DNA from: Wyeomyia smithii
Taxonomy: Eukaryota > Arthropoda > Insecta > Diptera > Culicidae
NCBI RefSeq assembly: GCF_029784165.1
Contig: NC_073695.1
Location: 166,086,522-166,150,521, forward strand
DNA length: 64,000 nt
Direction of reading: 5' to 3'
Part shown: piece after piece, positions 53,253-64,000 of the stretch
How positions within the stretch are numbered: position 1 is the stretch's first letter
How the letters are laid out: every line of letters starts with the position of its first letter
Program-made: the position numbers and the translations under genes
The notes under the pieces: model-generated
Told to the model about the DNA's origin: nothing
The model's input: only the letters and a program-made list of their open reading frames with translations
The model's database searches: none

Positions 53253-55968
53253 CTACAAGACAGACTTTATGTGTGAAATACAAAGCCTTTTAAACTCCGC
53301 CATTGTTGCTGAACGTTTTACTTGTCTTGGCATCGAATTGAAAAAGTTTATTCTATTGTACAACAGAGAGTTCTGTGATCTTCCGAATAAAAAATGTGGT
53401 GTTCTAGCATCATCCGCGTTTCTAGTGTTGGACCTATGAAAATCACTTCCTCTATCAATTCGATCACACAAATAGCGAGGCAGCATATTATTCAAAATCT
53501 TATATAGAAACACCATTGTCAAAAAATATACTCTTTGCTTCACAGAAAGCCATTGCAATGCGTCCAGCATAAAACTCGAGGAAGTGTATCTATTACATCT
53601 TAATATTATTCGCATTACTTTATTTTGTAAGCGCTGCAGTCTCAACATTTGTGTATTGTTTGCAAGAAATATTATGGCTGAACAAAAATCTATATGTGGT
53701 GAAATGATTGACTTATAAAGACTAATTTTACTACTAACAGTCAATTCATTTTTCAAACGGCACAAAATACCGTATTTTTTCGCCATTTTCTTGATGACAT
53801 TATCTATGTGAGACTTGAAAGTTAATTTGTCATCAATAATAACTCCAAGATACTTTAATTCATTTACGCGATCAATCGTCTCACCATCAATTACAATGTT
53901 TACGTCTGGTCTGGAGTTGGCAGAAGAAATAATCAAGTACTGTGTTTTACTAATATTCAATTTAAGCTGTTTAAACTTTAACCAATTCGCCAGATAATGT
54001 AAATCTTGATTCAAAAGTGCAACAATATCGTTTGGATTTTTCGCTGCAATGAACAGAACAGTGTCATCGGCAAATAAATTTATATCGCAAAACCGTAAAA
54101 CTCGCTTCATGTCATTAATATAAATTATGAACAAAATGGGCCCCAAAGCACTTCCTTGCGGTACACCAAGTGTATTAGCAATGGAATCCGATTCAAAATC
54201 ATTAAAACGAGTCTTCTGAGTTCTAGCACACAAATAGCTTTCAAACCATTTATATGCTGTCCCTACGATACCAAAGCGCTCCAATGTTTGCAACAATAAG
54301 GGCCTAGAAATTGTTTCAAAAGCGCGTTTTAGATCCAAAAATACAGCAAGAATAGTTTCTTTAGCCTCGATTTTTTCTTTCCATTTTGCTAACACCAGAT
54401 TCAATGTAGACTCACAAGAGTGCCCCTCTCGATAACCTGATTGCTCTGGAATTAGCAAATCATTACGATTTGAATAATCCATCAGCTGGCCTTTTACAAC
54501 AAGTTCTAATATTTTCTCTAATGTGTGCAACATGTTAATGGGACGGAACTCTTCGGCTTTATCCGTCCCAGTAATCTTGGGGATAGGAACCACAAGTGAT
54601 TCCTTCCAAACTTTAGGCACGTGCCCTGTTTGCAGTGAGTCATTAATAAGGTCCAGCAGATCGTGTCCAATGACATGAAAGCAATCTTGTATTACTTTTG
54701 CGTTGACATTGTCGATACCAGCCGATCTCTCCAAAGAAAAACAAATATCTTTCAACTCTGCAAAAGTAATAGGATGAAAACCATCAAAGCTACAGTTATT
54801 TTTGATCGGCTGTATTATCTCGTCCGGCTCATTGAACAAATCAATGCTTTGATTTATCGATTGAACACTGTTAACGAAATAATTGTAAAATTTATTTACT
54901 ATTACTCGCGCCGATTGTTCTTCTAAGCCATTAAAAGTTATGGATTGCGGGCTACAATCTTTACTTTTCATTAGTTTCTTTAAAATTTTCCATAACTGTT
55001 TGCTGTTATTTTGATGTTGATCAATCTTTCGCTGTATATATTCACACCGAGCCTTTTTCAAGGCACGTGAATACATGTTACTTTACTTCTGTAAAACTGC
55101 TTGTACCTTTTATCTCTTTTTCGTTTTAAACGCAGAAGATCTAAAGTGTACCAGCTGTTTGCATTATGCAAGTTTACATGTTTTTCTAAAACTAAACTAT
55201 TGGTACATTCTTTCAGCGTGTTGGTAAGAACAGCTGCTTTATTGTCCAAATCACCAGTTACTGGTTGAAAATCCAAGCTTCTCGAAACAAGTTGAGACAC
55301 TGCTTGTTTCGAATATCTGTTCCAGCACTTTATCTTTACTTTATCATCACGGTTTTGGTCATTCTCAATACAAACAAAAATTGTCTCATGATCTGTAATT
55401 TTGTAATCGGCCTCTGTAAAGGAATGAACATTATCAAAATTTGAAAACACGTGATCTATTAATGTACGAGATTGTCTGGAAATTCTTGTATATTGACAAA
55501 CAGTTTGTCGCAAATTGAAAAAATCTCCTAATTGCTTTAATTGATTCGAATTTGGTTCATTAAGCCAATGAATATTAAAGTCACCAGCGATAACGTTTAA
55601 TTTATTTAAATCTACAAAACTCTCCCACCAGTTATCTAAAATTTCCAAAAAACGCTGGTCACTTGAGCTGGGGGAATGGTATACAATTCCGAAATTCCCA
55701 TCGTCATGCCTCTTTCAACTGATATACCCAGGAACCAATTGTTTTCAACACATTCGTTTAACCGAGTGTTGAATTTAACAGATTCCTTGGCGTAAATAGC
55801 AACCCCTCCAGTATGTCTGGAGTGTGAAAGGCAAAAAGCAACTTTGTAACCCGGTATGCTATATTGATCAAATGCATCAGCTTCTACTATATGAGTTTCA
55901 GCCAGCAATACTAACATCGGACGGGTTGTTTCCACAAAATGCGGCATAATTTGTAGATAAACCAGCAA
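53253..55968 (-). pseudogene. CR1-like ORF2: endonuclease and reverse transcriptase, frameshifted
   Basis: Endonuclease pieces: LAETHIVEADAFD, HTGGVAIYAK, then after a 1-nt shift near 55705 VIAGDFNIHWLNEPN, RTLIDHVFSNF and KITDHETI. A second shift near 55070 enters the long reverse transcriptase frame (55076-53253): SLVVPIPKITGTDKAEEFRP, GYREGHSCESTLNLVLAKW, FLDLKRAFETI, GVPQGSALGPILFIIYINDM and FADDTVLFIAA, then a thumb region to SATMAEFKRLC. There is no RNase H, as expected for CR1-like elements. The polymerase domain itself is open for 607 codons, so the damage is limited to the endonuclease part and its joints. Confidence 0.9.
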
Positions 55969-56020
55969 TATTCAGATAAACTATCTCTCGCTTCCTCTCA
56001 CATTGCATTTGCTTCAGCTG

Positions 56021-57432
56021 CTATTTACTTAACAACATGTTGCTTTTTCTTTTTTCAAACAGTCTCCGATATACCGGACACTGCGTGCTAAATGCTGGAT
56101 GTTTTACGTCCAAGTTCAAATGAAATTCTTTTTTAGATTTTAAACAATTTACGTAGTTAAAATCAGTCGATGAGCATTCCGATGTCTTATGTAGTCCGCT
56201 ACACTTGGAGCATGTTTCAGGATTAACACACTCTGTGCTTTTATGAGCAAATTCTCCACATTTAAAGCAACGTAAAACATTGACGGCCTCTTGAATCGAA
56301 CACCTATCCCACCCAATGTTTACTTTACCAGCAGTCATCAAGTGGTTAAAAGTGTCCTTATCAACTTCAATAATAGTGTTATACTTATTATATTTGAAGC
56401 TTGAATTTACAAATTAAAAATAACTTTGACTTCATTGATACCGAGGTCTTCATTTTGACTTTTTAACAAGTCAATGAAGACTTCGGGGGAATATTGATCA
56501 CTCATTCCCACAATTTTCAACTTAGGCTTAGCGGTTGTAGGAATAACAGCATTATATTTTTCACCTAAATTGCTTTCAATGTCCTTTTTCACGACTTCAA
56601 TGTTATCCCCTGTTGCACACTCAGCAATTATCGAACCTGCTTTCCCGTTTCTAAAGTTTCTAATTTTGTGTATTTTAGGATCTAAATTATTTTTCAAAAA
56701 AATTCTAGTATCTTCACTAGATTGAGAAGACTCGACTGGTTTAATCACAATGGCCGGCCGAGTCTTACGGTTTTCCACTCGCTTCAATATATTTGCATTC
56801 CCACTTGACCCCGCTAAAACGTTCGCGTATGTCAAAGCATTTTCAGAATCAAAAACCTCGTCATTTTGCTTAGCTACGTCTTCAATTGGTTCGTCCCGCT
56901 TATTCGAAATTATTTTTTTCTTGTTGGGAATAGAGTCCGACTCAGAGTGAATCGTTCTCTCAGTTCTAGATCTCTTTCTACTCATTGCAGCATGTTTATC
57001 CCGATCATTTTTACCAATAACATTTATTTTAAAATCATCCAGCTTTCTGGCAACATTGGCTTCAATGCTCGCCATACTCTCACGAAGAGAGTTGCTGATC
57101 GATTTTAAAATACTATCGATACCGTTAGCAATCGCGCTGTTTATCTGGGTTTCGATTCCGCTTTGAGTATCTGTAAGCGACTGAGACAAAGATGACAATA
57201 CACTCTTGTTCTCTGTCAGCTCACTACTCATAGCATCATCTTTCCCGCCGTCTTCTTGGGCCGATAAACATGAAGCACATTTGAAAACAATATTTTCATT
57301 ATCGTTAACGACTTTCGCCGCTATTTTAGTAAGCGGTGTACAAACTCGATGAAATCGAGAATTGTACTTGCCCACACAAACTACGGGATCGTCGCTAACA
57401 CGAACTACATTACCACACTTTGCACAGTCCAT
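56021..57432 (-). pseudogene. CR1-like ORF1: PHD finger plus zinc knuckles, one frameshift
   Basis: It starts at ATG 57432. Residues ~4-50 form a PHD-type zinc finger (CAKC...VVCVGKYNSRFHRVC...FKCASC). A coiled-coil-like Ser/Gln-rich segment follows, then a basic patch RKRSR and NKKK. An RNA-recognition-like part has DTRIFLKNNLDPKIHKIRNF and KLKIVGMSDQYSPEVFIDLL. A 1-nt shift at ~56411 separates this from KDTFNHLMTAGKVNIGWDRC and the knuckles CFKCGEFAHKSTEC and CSKCSGLHKTSEC. It would bind element RNA. I chose 57432 over the upstream start at 57468, because MDCAKCG opens the PHD finger and the further codons come from the inserted R1. Confidence 0.85.
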
Positions 57433-57447
57433 AATAAACAAACAAAC

Positions 57448-58003
57448 GGCAGAGCTGCATGCCACCACGGGTCGACGTGTGGCGATTGTCGAGGGCGCAC
57501 AATACAGGTGTGACCACTGACAGTACCGAACAGTCCCGGACCAGCAGCGGGAGGTCGCCTAGGGGTGGTGAGCGTCGGACCAGGGACAGTCGACTCCTCG
57601 CAAAAGCCAAAATCACCCGGAAGCACCTCTGACGGAGCGAATAGAGCCGCTCCCAACACCCAAAAGCACTTACCCGCCCATCGGGACTGATGCCAGTAAG
57701 GTCCCGATTATGGCAACTGGCAGCGTAGTGAACGGATATGAGCTGGATTTCGGAATGGTACCGCATCCTCGGGCTGGCACCTGCATCGAGCTCCCTTAGT
57801 AAAGTCGTGTGACAACGGCTTGAAATGGCGAGGTGGTACCCGGTGCAGGGGTCTCCGTCCCATAAAACCTGGCAGGCCAGTACGTTCCGAGTCTATTGCC
57901 TGGTGGGAATCAGGCAGGAGTAGGATCAGATGGTTGTTCCTGACTTGCGCCGGTCGGTGGAGTGATAGTTGCCCATAAGGCGCTATGACTGCTTACCCTA
58001 CCC
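57448..58003 (+). other. 5' UTR of R1 copy B
   Basis: 556 bp, clearly GC-richer than its neighbours, without a long plus-strand frame. Internal promoters of R1-clade LINEs lie in this position; I cannot identify a specific initiator. Confidence 0.7.
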
Positions 58004-59460
58004 ATGACCTCACTGCTTCGGCATAGACCACCATGGGACCACATAGGCGACTACTCCACCATGGACAAGGATAGCGGCTGGAAGGGGGACCCATTTAACA
58101 TCAAGATGAACACATTCAAAACGAAAGAGACGAGTGCGGAGGGATTACAAAATCCCTTCGCAAGAGGTGGCATCCAGCGGTCTCCGCAGAAGAAGGCGGA
58201 GACGGATGCGGCGAAGTCTGGAGTTGGAAAAACGGCGAATCCGTCGGTGTCCACACCAGGCATCTCGGTAGACGGTCCCTTGCTAGTCAAGGCCGTCGAA
58301 AGGTGTATGGACACGCGGCCAAGAGTGGCGGCGCTGTCTGAACAACTCGATGCCATAATCGAGTTCTTGGCGAACAGGCGAAACATCGCTGGCGACCTGG
58401 AGCAGAGCCTCTTCCTGCTTCGGAGCACCATTGATGAAGCCAGAAAGGAGCACGAAGAACTCGTAGCTCGGGTGAAGGCGGCCGAGAAAGCGGCCAGGAC
58501 CGGGAGGGCGACTGCATCTAAAGAGGTGCAGACAGACGCCCCCTCGTTCGCGTCGGTCTGCTCCACGGGGCAGGTCGCTAAGCGAACGAGGCAGTCCCCG
58601 GGGGAAACGGCCCCCGGGAACACCAAGAAACGATTGGTCGTGCTACTCCCACGGGAACACACGCCAACCGGTTTAAGGTCCACCGCGGAAAAGGCACAGG
58701 TGGAGGCTACGGGCAACCCTTGGACTACCGTAGAGGGAAGGAAGCGTCGGGAAGGTGCGACGCGACATGATGGTGGAGCGGCCAGAGGACCAAAAAAGGT
58801 CAAAAAGGCGCGGAGTAGGGGTGATGCCCTCATACTCAAGACGGATGGGTCGAAGTACTCAGAAGTCTTGAAGAAGATGTGGGGGGAAACCCAGCTCAAG
58901 GATCTGGGATCAAGGATGTGCGGAGTATCCGCCGATCTCGCACTGGCGAGATGATACTTGAGCTCCGGAAGGACGCCAAGAACAAGGGGGCTACCTACAA
59001 AACGGTAGCTGAAAAGGTCCTAGGAAAGGAGGTGCAAGTGCGGGCACTTACCTCAGAAGTGACTCTCCAGCTTAAAAACCTGGACGAAATCACTGAGGGG
59101 TGCGACATTGCACAAGCCCTAAAAGCGAAGTGCGGGGTGGAGGTGGCTAAGGAGTCAATCCGCCTCCGCAAAGGTCCGGCGGGGACCCAGATAGCTACCT
59201 TCCGACTACCGTCGGCGGACGCTAACCTGGCCCTGAAAGAGGGCAAGTTGAAGGTCGGCTGGTCTGTATGTCCTCTGGGCATACTACAGCAACCAGACAT
59301 TTGCTTCCGGTGCTTCGAGGGCGGACATAAGTCCTGGACCTGCAAGGGGCCCGATAGGAGCCAGCTGTGCAGGCGATGTGGAGGTGCAGGCCATAAAGCA
59401 AAGGACTGTGGGGAGTCTCCCAAGTGCATGGTATGTTCCGGGAAACGGGACGCCACGGGC
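58004..59460 (+). pseudogene. R1-clade ORF1 (gag-like), frameshifted
   Basis: ATG 58004 opens MTSLLRHRPPWDHIGDYSTM. A central helical region with SEQLDAIIEFLANRRN and HEELVARVKAAEKA is likely coiled coil. TASKEVQTDAPSFASVCS is a typical spacer. The first frame ends RMCGVSADLALAR* at 58954. The true continuation is in another frame, with a shift near 58913: VRSIRRSRTGEMILELRKDA to VGWSVCPLG, then zinc knuckles CFRCFEGGHKSWTC and CRRCGGAGHKAKDC. A third knuckle starts CMVC and is cut short, running straight into ORF2 sequence. The protein binds element RNA in intact relatives. Confidence 0.88.
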
Positions 59461-62400
59461 GTAAGGGTGACGCAACTGAACCTGAACCATTGCTTCGCGG
59501 CTCAGCAGCTGCTACACCAAGCAGCCACTGAGTCGTTGTCGGACATCGCCGTCATATCGGATCCCTACCGCATCCCTCCCGGAAACGGTAACTGGGTTGC
59601 GGATAAGTCCAGTTTGGCGGCCATATGTACGACGAGCAAGTTCCCGGTTCAGGAGGTTGTCTCACCTTAGAAGAAGGGTACGTAGTTGCTAAGGTGAACG
59701 GAGTGTTCTACTGCAGTTGCTATGCTCCGCCACGTTGGTCTACCGAAAGGTTCACCCAGATGGTCGACCTCCTATCCATGGAGCTAACGGGCCTAACGCC
59801 GTTGGTGGTGGCGGGCGACTTCAACGCTTGGGCTGTTGAGTGGGGAAGTCGCTTCACGAACCAGAGGGGCCAGATCCTGTTGGGGGCTTTTGCAAAGCTC
59901 AACCTAGATCTGGCCAACGTTGGGAACAAAAGTACATTTAGCAGAAATGGTGCGGAGTCGATCATCGACGTGACGTTCTCCAGCCCAGGACTGATTAAGA
60001 ACTGGAGGGTAGACGATGGCTACACTAATAGCGACCACCAGGCGGTCTGTTATAGTGTAGACAACAACGAGAGGCGGCAAGCGACGGGTAGAGCCAGCAC
60101 TCCGACCGTTCGCGGGTGGAAGACATCGCACTTTGATGCCGAGGTATTCGAAGAGGCAATGAGAAGGGAGCGCGAGGGGGGCAGTTGGCTCCGCCCGACT
60201 GCTGACCAACTAGTTACTATGCTATCGCGGGCGTGCGACGCCACCATGCCTAGGACTCGCCAACCTAGGAATGGAAAGCCACCGGTTTACTGGTGGACGG
60301 ACGCGATAGCCGACCTTCGCAGTGCGTGCCTCCGTGCAAGACGGAGGATGCAGCGTGCGCGAAACGAAGAAGAGAGGACAGAGCGCCGCGCAGCATTCAG
60401 TTCGGCAAGATCGATGCTAAAGAGTGCGATAAAGGCCAGCAAGAGGGCCTGCTTCGATAGGCTATGTGCGAGTGCCAATACAAATCCGTGGGGTGACGCC
60501 TACAGGATCGTAATGGCCAAGACTAAAGGCGCGCTGGCGCCTGCAGAGCGATCACCAGCGATGCTGGAGCATATCATCGAGGGACTCTTTCCACGCCACG
60601 AGCCAAGTCCTTGGCCTCCGGCGGTCGAGTCTCACGTCCGACGTTCCAGTATCTCAGACATAGACCAGAGATGGTCGGCCAACCTGCCGAGCATCCAATC
60701 CGTGAGCGACGACAGCCGTGTCGAGGCAGGGGAGGAGGCAAGGGTTACGAATGAGGAACTCATCGTGATCGCCAAATCATTAAAGGTGAGCAAGGCACCG
60801 GGACCGGATGGTATCCCTAACCTGGCGATCAGGCTGGCGATAAAAACGGCCCCCGGGCTGTTCAGGGCAGCCACGCAGAGGTGCCTGGATGACTGTCTCT
60901 TTCCGGACAGGTGGAAGCGACAGAGACTGGTCTTATTCCCGAAGGCTGGGAAACCGCCAGGGGACCCATCGGCATATAGGCCTATCTGCCTGCTGGACAC
61001 CGCGGGCAAGGTGCTTGAGAGGATCATCCTCAACAGACTGGTGAGGTACACGGAGGGTGTACACGGTATGGCAAGTAACCAGTTCGGCTTCCGGAAGGGC
61101 AGGTCCACGCTGGACGCAATCTCTTCCGTCATCAAGACGGTGGAGGTAGCAATCCAGCGCAAGAGAAGGGGAATACGCTACTGCGCAATCGTCACGCTCG
61201 ACGTGAAGAATGCGTTCAATAGTGCCAGTTGGGACTCCATAGCGCTCGCGCTCAGGAGCATCCATGTACCGGTGTCGCTGTACAAGATTCTGGAAAATTA
61301 TTTCCAGAATCGAGTACTTGTTTACGACACAGAGGAGGGTCAGAAGTGCGTCCCAATTACCGCAGGAGTTCTGCAAGGTTCTATCCTGGGCCCGGTGTTG
61401 TGGAATGTCATGTATGACGGAGTGTTGAAACTCAAGTTTCCTGTAGGGGTTGTGATCGTCGGCTTTGCAGACGACATAACGCTGGAGGTTTACGGCGAGT
61501 CTATCGAGGAGGTCGAGTTGACGGCCGCGCACTGTATACGCAAGGTCGAGGACTGGATGCGCTCCAGGAAACTGGAGCTCGCGCATCATAAGACGGAGGT
61601 CACGGTTGTGAACAACCGTAAATCGAAGCAACAGGCGGTGGTCAGAGTCGGAGACTGCACCATCACCTCGAAGCGATCCCTGAAGCTCTTGGGGGTTATG
61701 GTGGACGACAAGCTCACGTTCGGGAGTCACATCGACTATGCCTGTAAGAGGGCCTCATCGGCTATTGCAGCACTATCTCGTATGATGTCCAATAGCTCAG
61801 TGGTTTATGGCAGCAAGCGAAGACTTCTTGCCAGCGTGGTTTCGTCCATACTTAGGTATGGTGGGCCAGTGTGGTCCAGAGCGCTAGGTACTAACAGTTA
61901 CCGTGGTAAACTGGAAAGTACCTACAGGCTCATGTGCCTGAGAGTTGCGAGTGCGTATCGTACGGTGTCATACGATGCAATCTGTGTCTTGTCCGGCATG
62001 ATGCCTATCAGCATCGCCATCAGGGAGCACAGAGAGTGTTTCGACCAACGTGACACAAGGGGCATACGAGGTACCAGAAGGTCATTCTCGATGCTCCGTT
62101 GGCAGCGGGAATGGTTCAACTCCACAAAGGGCAGATGGACGCACCGACTCATACCGGAGATATCCGGCTGGGTCGGGAGACGACATGGTGAAGTGAATTT
62201 CCACCTGACACAAATCCTGTCAGGCCTTGGTTGTTTCAGGCAATATCTGCACAGGTTCGGACACGCGGTGTCCCCCATGTGTCCCGAGTGCGTGGAGGAG
62301 GAGGAGACTGCTGAGCATGTCTTCTTCGTATGCCCCCGTTTCGTAAGAGCGAGGAGCAACATGATGGCTGTGAGCGGGCCTGGCACTACTCCGGACAATC

Positions 62401-62522
62401 TAGTCCGGAGGATGTGCGACGACCCGGACATCTGGAACGCGGTCTGTGCGGCCGCCTCTCAGATTGTTCTGGAGCTGCAATGTGTGTGGCGGGTCAACCA
62501 CCAACACGCCAGTGGTAGCTAA
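59461..62522 (+). pseudogene. R1-clade ORF2: endonuclease-reverse transcriptase, one frameshift
   Basis: The start VRVTQLNLNHCFAAQQLL is in the ORF1 frame. A 1-bp loss near 59666 (against copy A) moves to the frame that runs unbroken to 62522. Endonuclease: GDFNAWAVEWGS (~59815) and SDHQAV (~60031). Reverse transcriptase: KAPGPDGIPN, GFRKGRSTLD, VTLDVKNAFNSASWD, GVLQGSILGP (~61370; copy A has GVPQG, so Pro is Leu here), FADDITLEVY (~61459), VELTAAHCIRKVEDW. C-terminal Cys/His motif: CPECVEEEETAEHVFFVCPR. R1-type enzymes nick DNA and copy the RNA from the nick. The frameshift and the Pro-to-Leu change argue against present activity. Confidence 0.92.
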
Positions 62523-62806
62523 TTACCAGTCTCCAGGTAGTTAGCTAGGAGGTTATAAGAGTAAAGAGGGTGCATCACGCACAAAAGCCACTCCCCGACG
62601 TAATACTTAACCGTCGTTCCGGGAAGACCAGGGCTGGAGACTGGAGGGGTTTATAGTGGGTCGGGACAGGGATCAGTAGGTGCCTGGGCGAGTGTAACTA
62701 CTTCAGCATCTCTCCCCTAGTCTCATCCCCACACCCTGAGTTCTCTTCTCAGGTGTCTGTTTGCAGATTTCCCCGCCACCTTTAAAAAAAAAAAAAAATA
62801 ATAATA
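62523..62806 (+). other. 3' UTR and tail of R1 copy B
   Basis: Matches copy A's 3' UTR (ACCAGTCTCCAGGTAGTTAG, GGGCTGGAGACTGGAGGGGT, TTTGCAGATTTCCCCGCCAC). A run of 14-15 A is followed by several TAA units that merge with the target duplication. Confidence 0.85.
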
Positions 62807-62930
62807 ATAATAAACAAACAAACAACCGCCGGCCGGACTCGTCCAGCAGCAACGGCAAAGGCTAAAGGCAACGAACAATGCAAAAATATAACAATGAATG
62901 TTTCAACCAGCAGCCGTAGCGTCTATGTGA

Positions 62931-63235
62931 TATAGATGCGCTGATCGGCGCTGACACTAGTGGTACATAAGCTACCATGTTCACCATTCACCATGCCGTT
63001 GTAGAGAATGCAAATTGCCTTAAACATTATTCGCGCAATTCAATGCTGTCTACGAACTTTTCGACTTTGGGATTTCGATTGATGCCTTCAAACGACGACT
63101 CTCTTGTAGACGACAACTTTAAGATGTTTAGTGTAGTTGTGTTTGTAACTTAAATTTATTTTATCGTTAAGACCATACCTGTGTCAGATGACTTTACAAA
63201 CAAATAATAAATAATAATAAGTACCCGGGATGATG
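62931..63235 (+). other. Possible 3' end of a further LINE
   Basis: GTTGTGTTTGTAACTTAAATTTATT is followed by a tail AATAATAAATAATAATAAG at ~63203-63222, the TAA-repeat tail style of I-type LINEs. No coding part is recognisable upstream. Weak evidence. Confidence 0.25.
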
Positions 63236-64000
63236 CTCAGAGGCCAGGAATCAACTCCATACTTCATTTTGAAATCCGAGTTTGCGACTTCCGGTTTCTG
63301 AAAAACATCCTTCAATTGCCAAATACAATTCAATAAAGGTATAGCGACTTTTTGGTTTTTTGACTATTGATGTTGTATTTGAAGGAATAATTGGAGCATA
63401 ACATTCGAAATTTGACATAATATTTGTACTAAATAAATAGTCTTTTTTCCCTTGTAGAAGATTGAACCACTGCGACCATTGTTTGATCTATTGTGGCATA
63501 ATAAATAGTCTTTCTATCAGAATGACTCTTAATTTCGAACTTTGATCAATGCAGCTAGTTTTAAACAGTTTTTGGGTTTTGTTTCTTTGTAAGTTTAAGA
63601 AACAACCTGTTCGTTTGACACTTGTTTTTTTATTAGTCGTGTAATCTTTGAGAGAATAGACTTTCAATATTTTTACAATTTAACACATAATGGTTAATAT
63701 AAAAGTCCAATTACACTGGTTAACACAAGTGTGGTCCCGAAGGTCAAACTGGGAAAAAATGAAAAATTATAGCACTTTAACCATTACTGTGAATTTTTTC
63801 TCTCTAGGGCAACTATTGTGAGCTTTAGAGCAGCATTTTTTTGACTCTGTCAGTTTGTGTTATAATCAAATGACATGGGTACCAATAAAGCAACTTAACC
63901 TCTAATTTGAAACTAAAAGTGTTAAAATCATTCCAGCCATCTTTGGTAAAACGAGTGAATTTGAAAATTTTTTTTAAACACGTTTCTTTTCATAACCTTT
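63236..64000 (-). repeat. Inverse, decayed copy of the 2-8 kb repeat families
   Basis: ACTTCATTTTGAAATCCGAG and GCGACTTCCGGTTTCTGAAAA (63262-63305) are the inverse of the CCGGAAGT units. CATCTTTGGTAAAACGAGTGA and CGTTTCTTTTCATAACCTTT at the right edge resemble the inverse of the AGATGGCTG units and of TTATGAAAAGAAACGTG near 2542. The window ends inside it. Confidence 0.55.

Larger units (their letters stand above)
57448..62806 (+). mobile_element. R1-clade LINE, copy B, nearly full length
   Basis: It begins GGCAGAGCTGCATGCC and ends in A14(TAA)n. ATAATAAACAAACAAAC flanks both sides (57431-57447 and 62807-62823), a 17-bp target duplication. The order is 5' UTR (57448-58003), ORF1, ORF2 and 3' UTR. 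The body is close kin to copy A at 13494-16780. The insertion point is the 5' leader of the CR1-like LINE, so copy B is the younger element. Confidence 0.93.
53200..62930 (-). mobile_element. CR1-like LINE with PHD-finger ORF1, interrupted by R1 copy B
   Basis: On the minus strand, 5' leader (62930-62824, then 57447-57433), ORF1 (57432-56021), ORF2 (~55968-53253), short AT-rich 3' UTR. The R1 LINE at 57448-62806 divides the leader; removing it and one copy of ATAATAAACAAACAAAC rejoins the two parts 1 bp before the ATG. PHD fingers in ORF1 are known in CR1-like LINEs. The 5' limit near 62930 and 3' limit near 53200 are estimates. Confidence 0.75.

Noticed and set aside
58051..58899. 282-codon minus-strand frame opposite R1 ORF1, and other long antisense frames (60933-61730, 14710-15342)
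   Set aside because: Antisense shadows of GC-rich LINE coding sequence.

Overview
The window looks like intergenic DNA from a large, transposon-choked insect genome, most likely a culicine mosquito (Aedes-type). The evidence is the mix of elements: an ITmD37E-type mariner, R1-clade and I-clade LINEs, a Pao/BEL LTR retrotransposon, tRNA-derived SINEs, TA-flanked MITEs, and degenerate GT-rich and CCGGAAGT-type repeats. I find no convincing host protein-coding gene and no functional tRNA or rRNA gene. Every recognisable protein belongs to a mobile element, and nearly all are broken.

Layout. 1-274: start of a LINE ORF1 on the minus strand, running off the left edge. 1.8-8.7 kb: a TA-flanked MITE split by a roughly 6.2 kb repeat-rich element, which itself holds Tigger-like, ACGCG-rich and GGGGCC-end MITEs. 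8.8-10.2 kb: a fold-back element with ~230-bp arms, a 10-bp target duplication and an internal 171-bp satellite. 10.2-13.2 kb: further TIR and hairpin elements. 13.2-17.0 kb: a 5'-truncated R1-clade LINE sitting inside a (TA)n microsatellite. 17.46-25.4 kb: a long inverted-repeat element containing an almost complete I-clade LINE (17641-23301) and an RTE-like LINE tail. 26.25-32.4 kb: a ~3.05-kb tandem duplication. 33.0-34.4 kb: relics of a hAT-like gene and an ITmD37E mariner.

37941-46024 is a whole Pao/BEL retrotransposon on the minus strand, with paired LTRs and a 5-bp CCAAT target duplication. It has lost recognisable integrase and carries nested hAT-type MITEs, a fold-back MITE, a SINE with its own MITE, and a 617-bp tandem duplication. 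46.07-46.62 kb: a cluster of four hairpins. 48.6-49.4 kb: a pogo-like element. 49.6-51.6 kb: a SINE split by a TA-flanked element. 51.9-52.5 kb: a dead LINE fragment. 53.2-62.9 kb: a CR1-like LINE with a PHD-finger ORF1 on the minus strand, whose 5' leader was invaded by a nearly full-length R1-clade LINE (57448-62806) with a 17-bp target duplication.

The strongest results are insertion histories that the sequence itself proves. Paired copies of the same host element supply filled and empty sites, so target duplications of 3, 6 and 8 bp can be read directly. The open biological leads are the repeated promoter-plus-stem-loop cassette in the 26-32 kb duplication, the fold-back element with an internal satellite, the hairpin cluster at 46 kb, and the R1-clade insertion in (TA)n.
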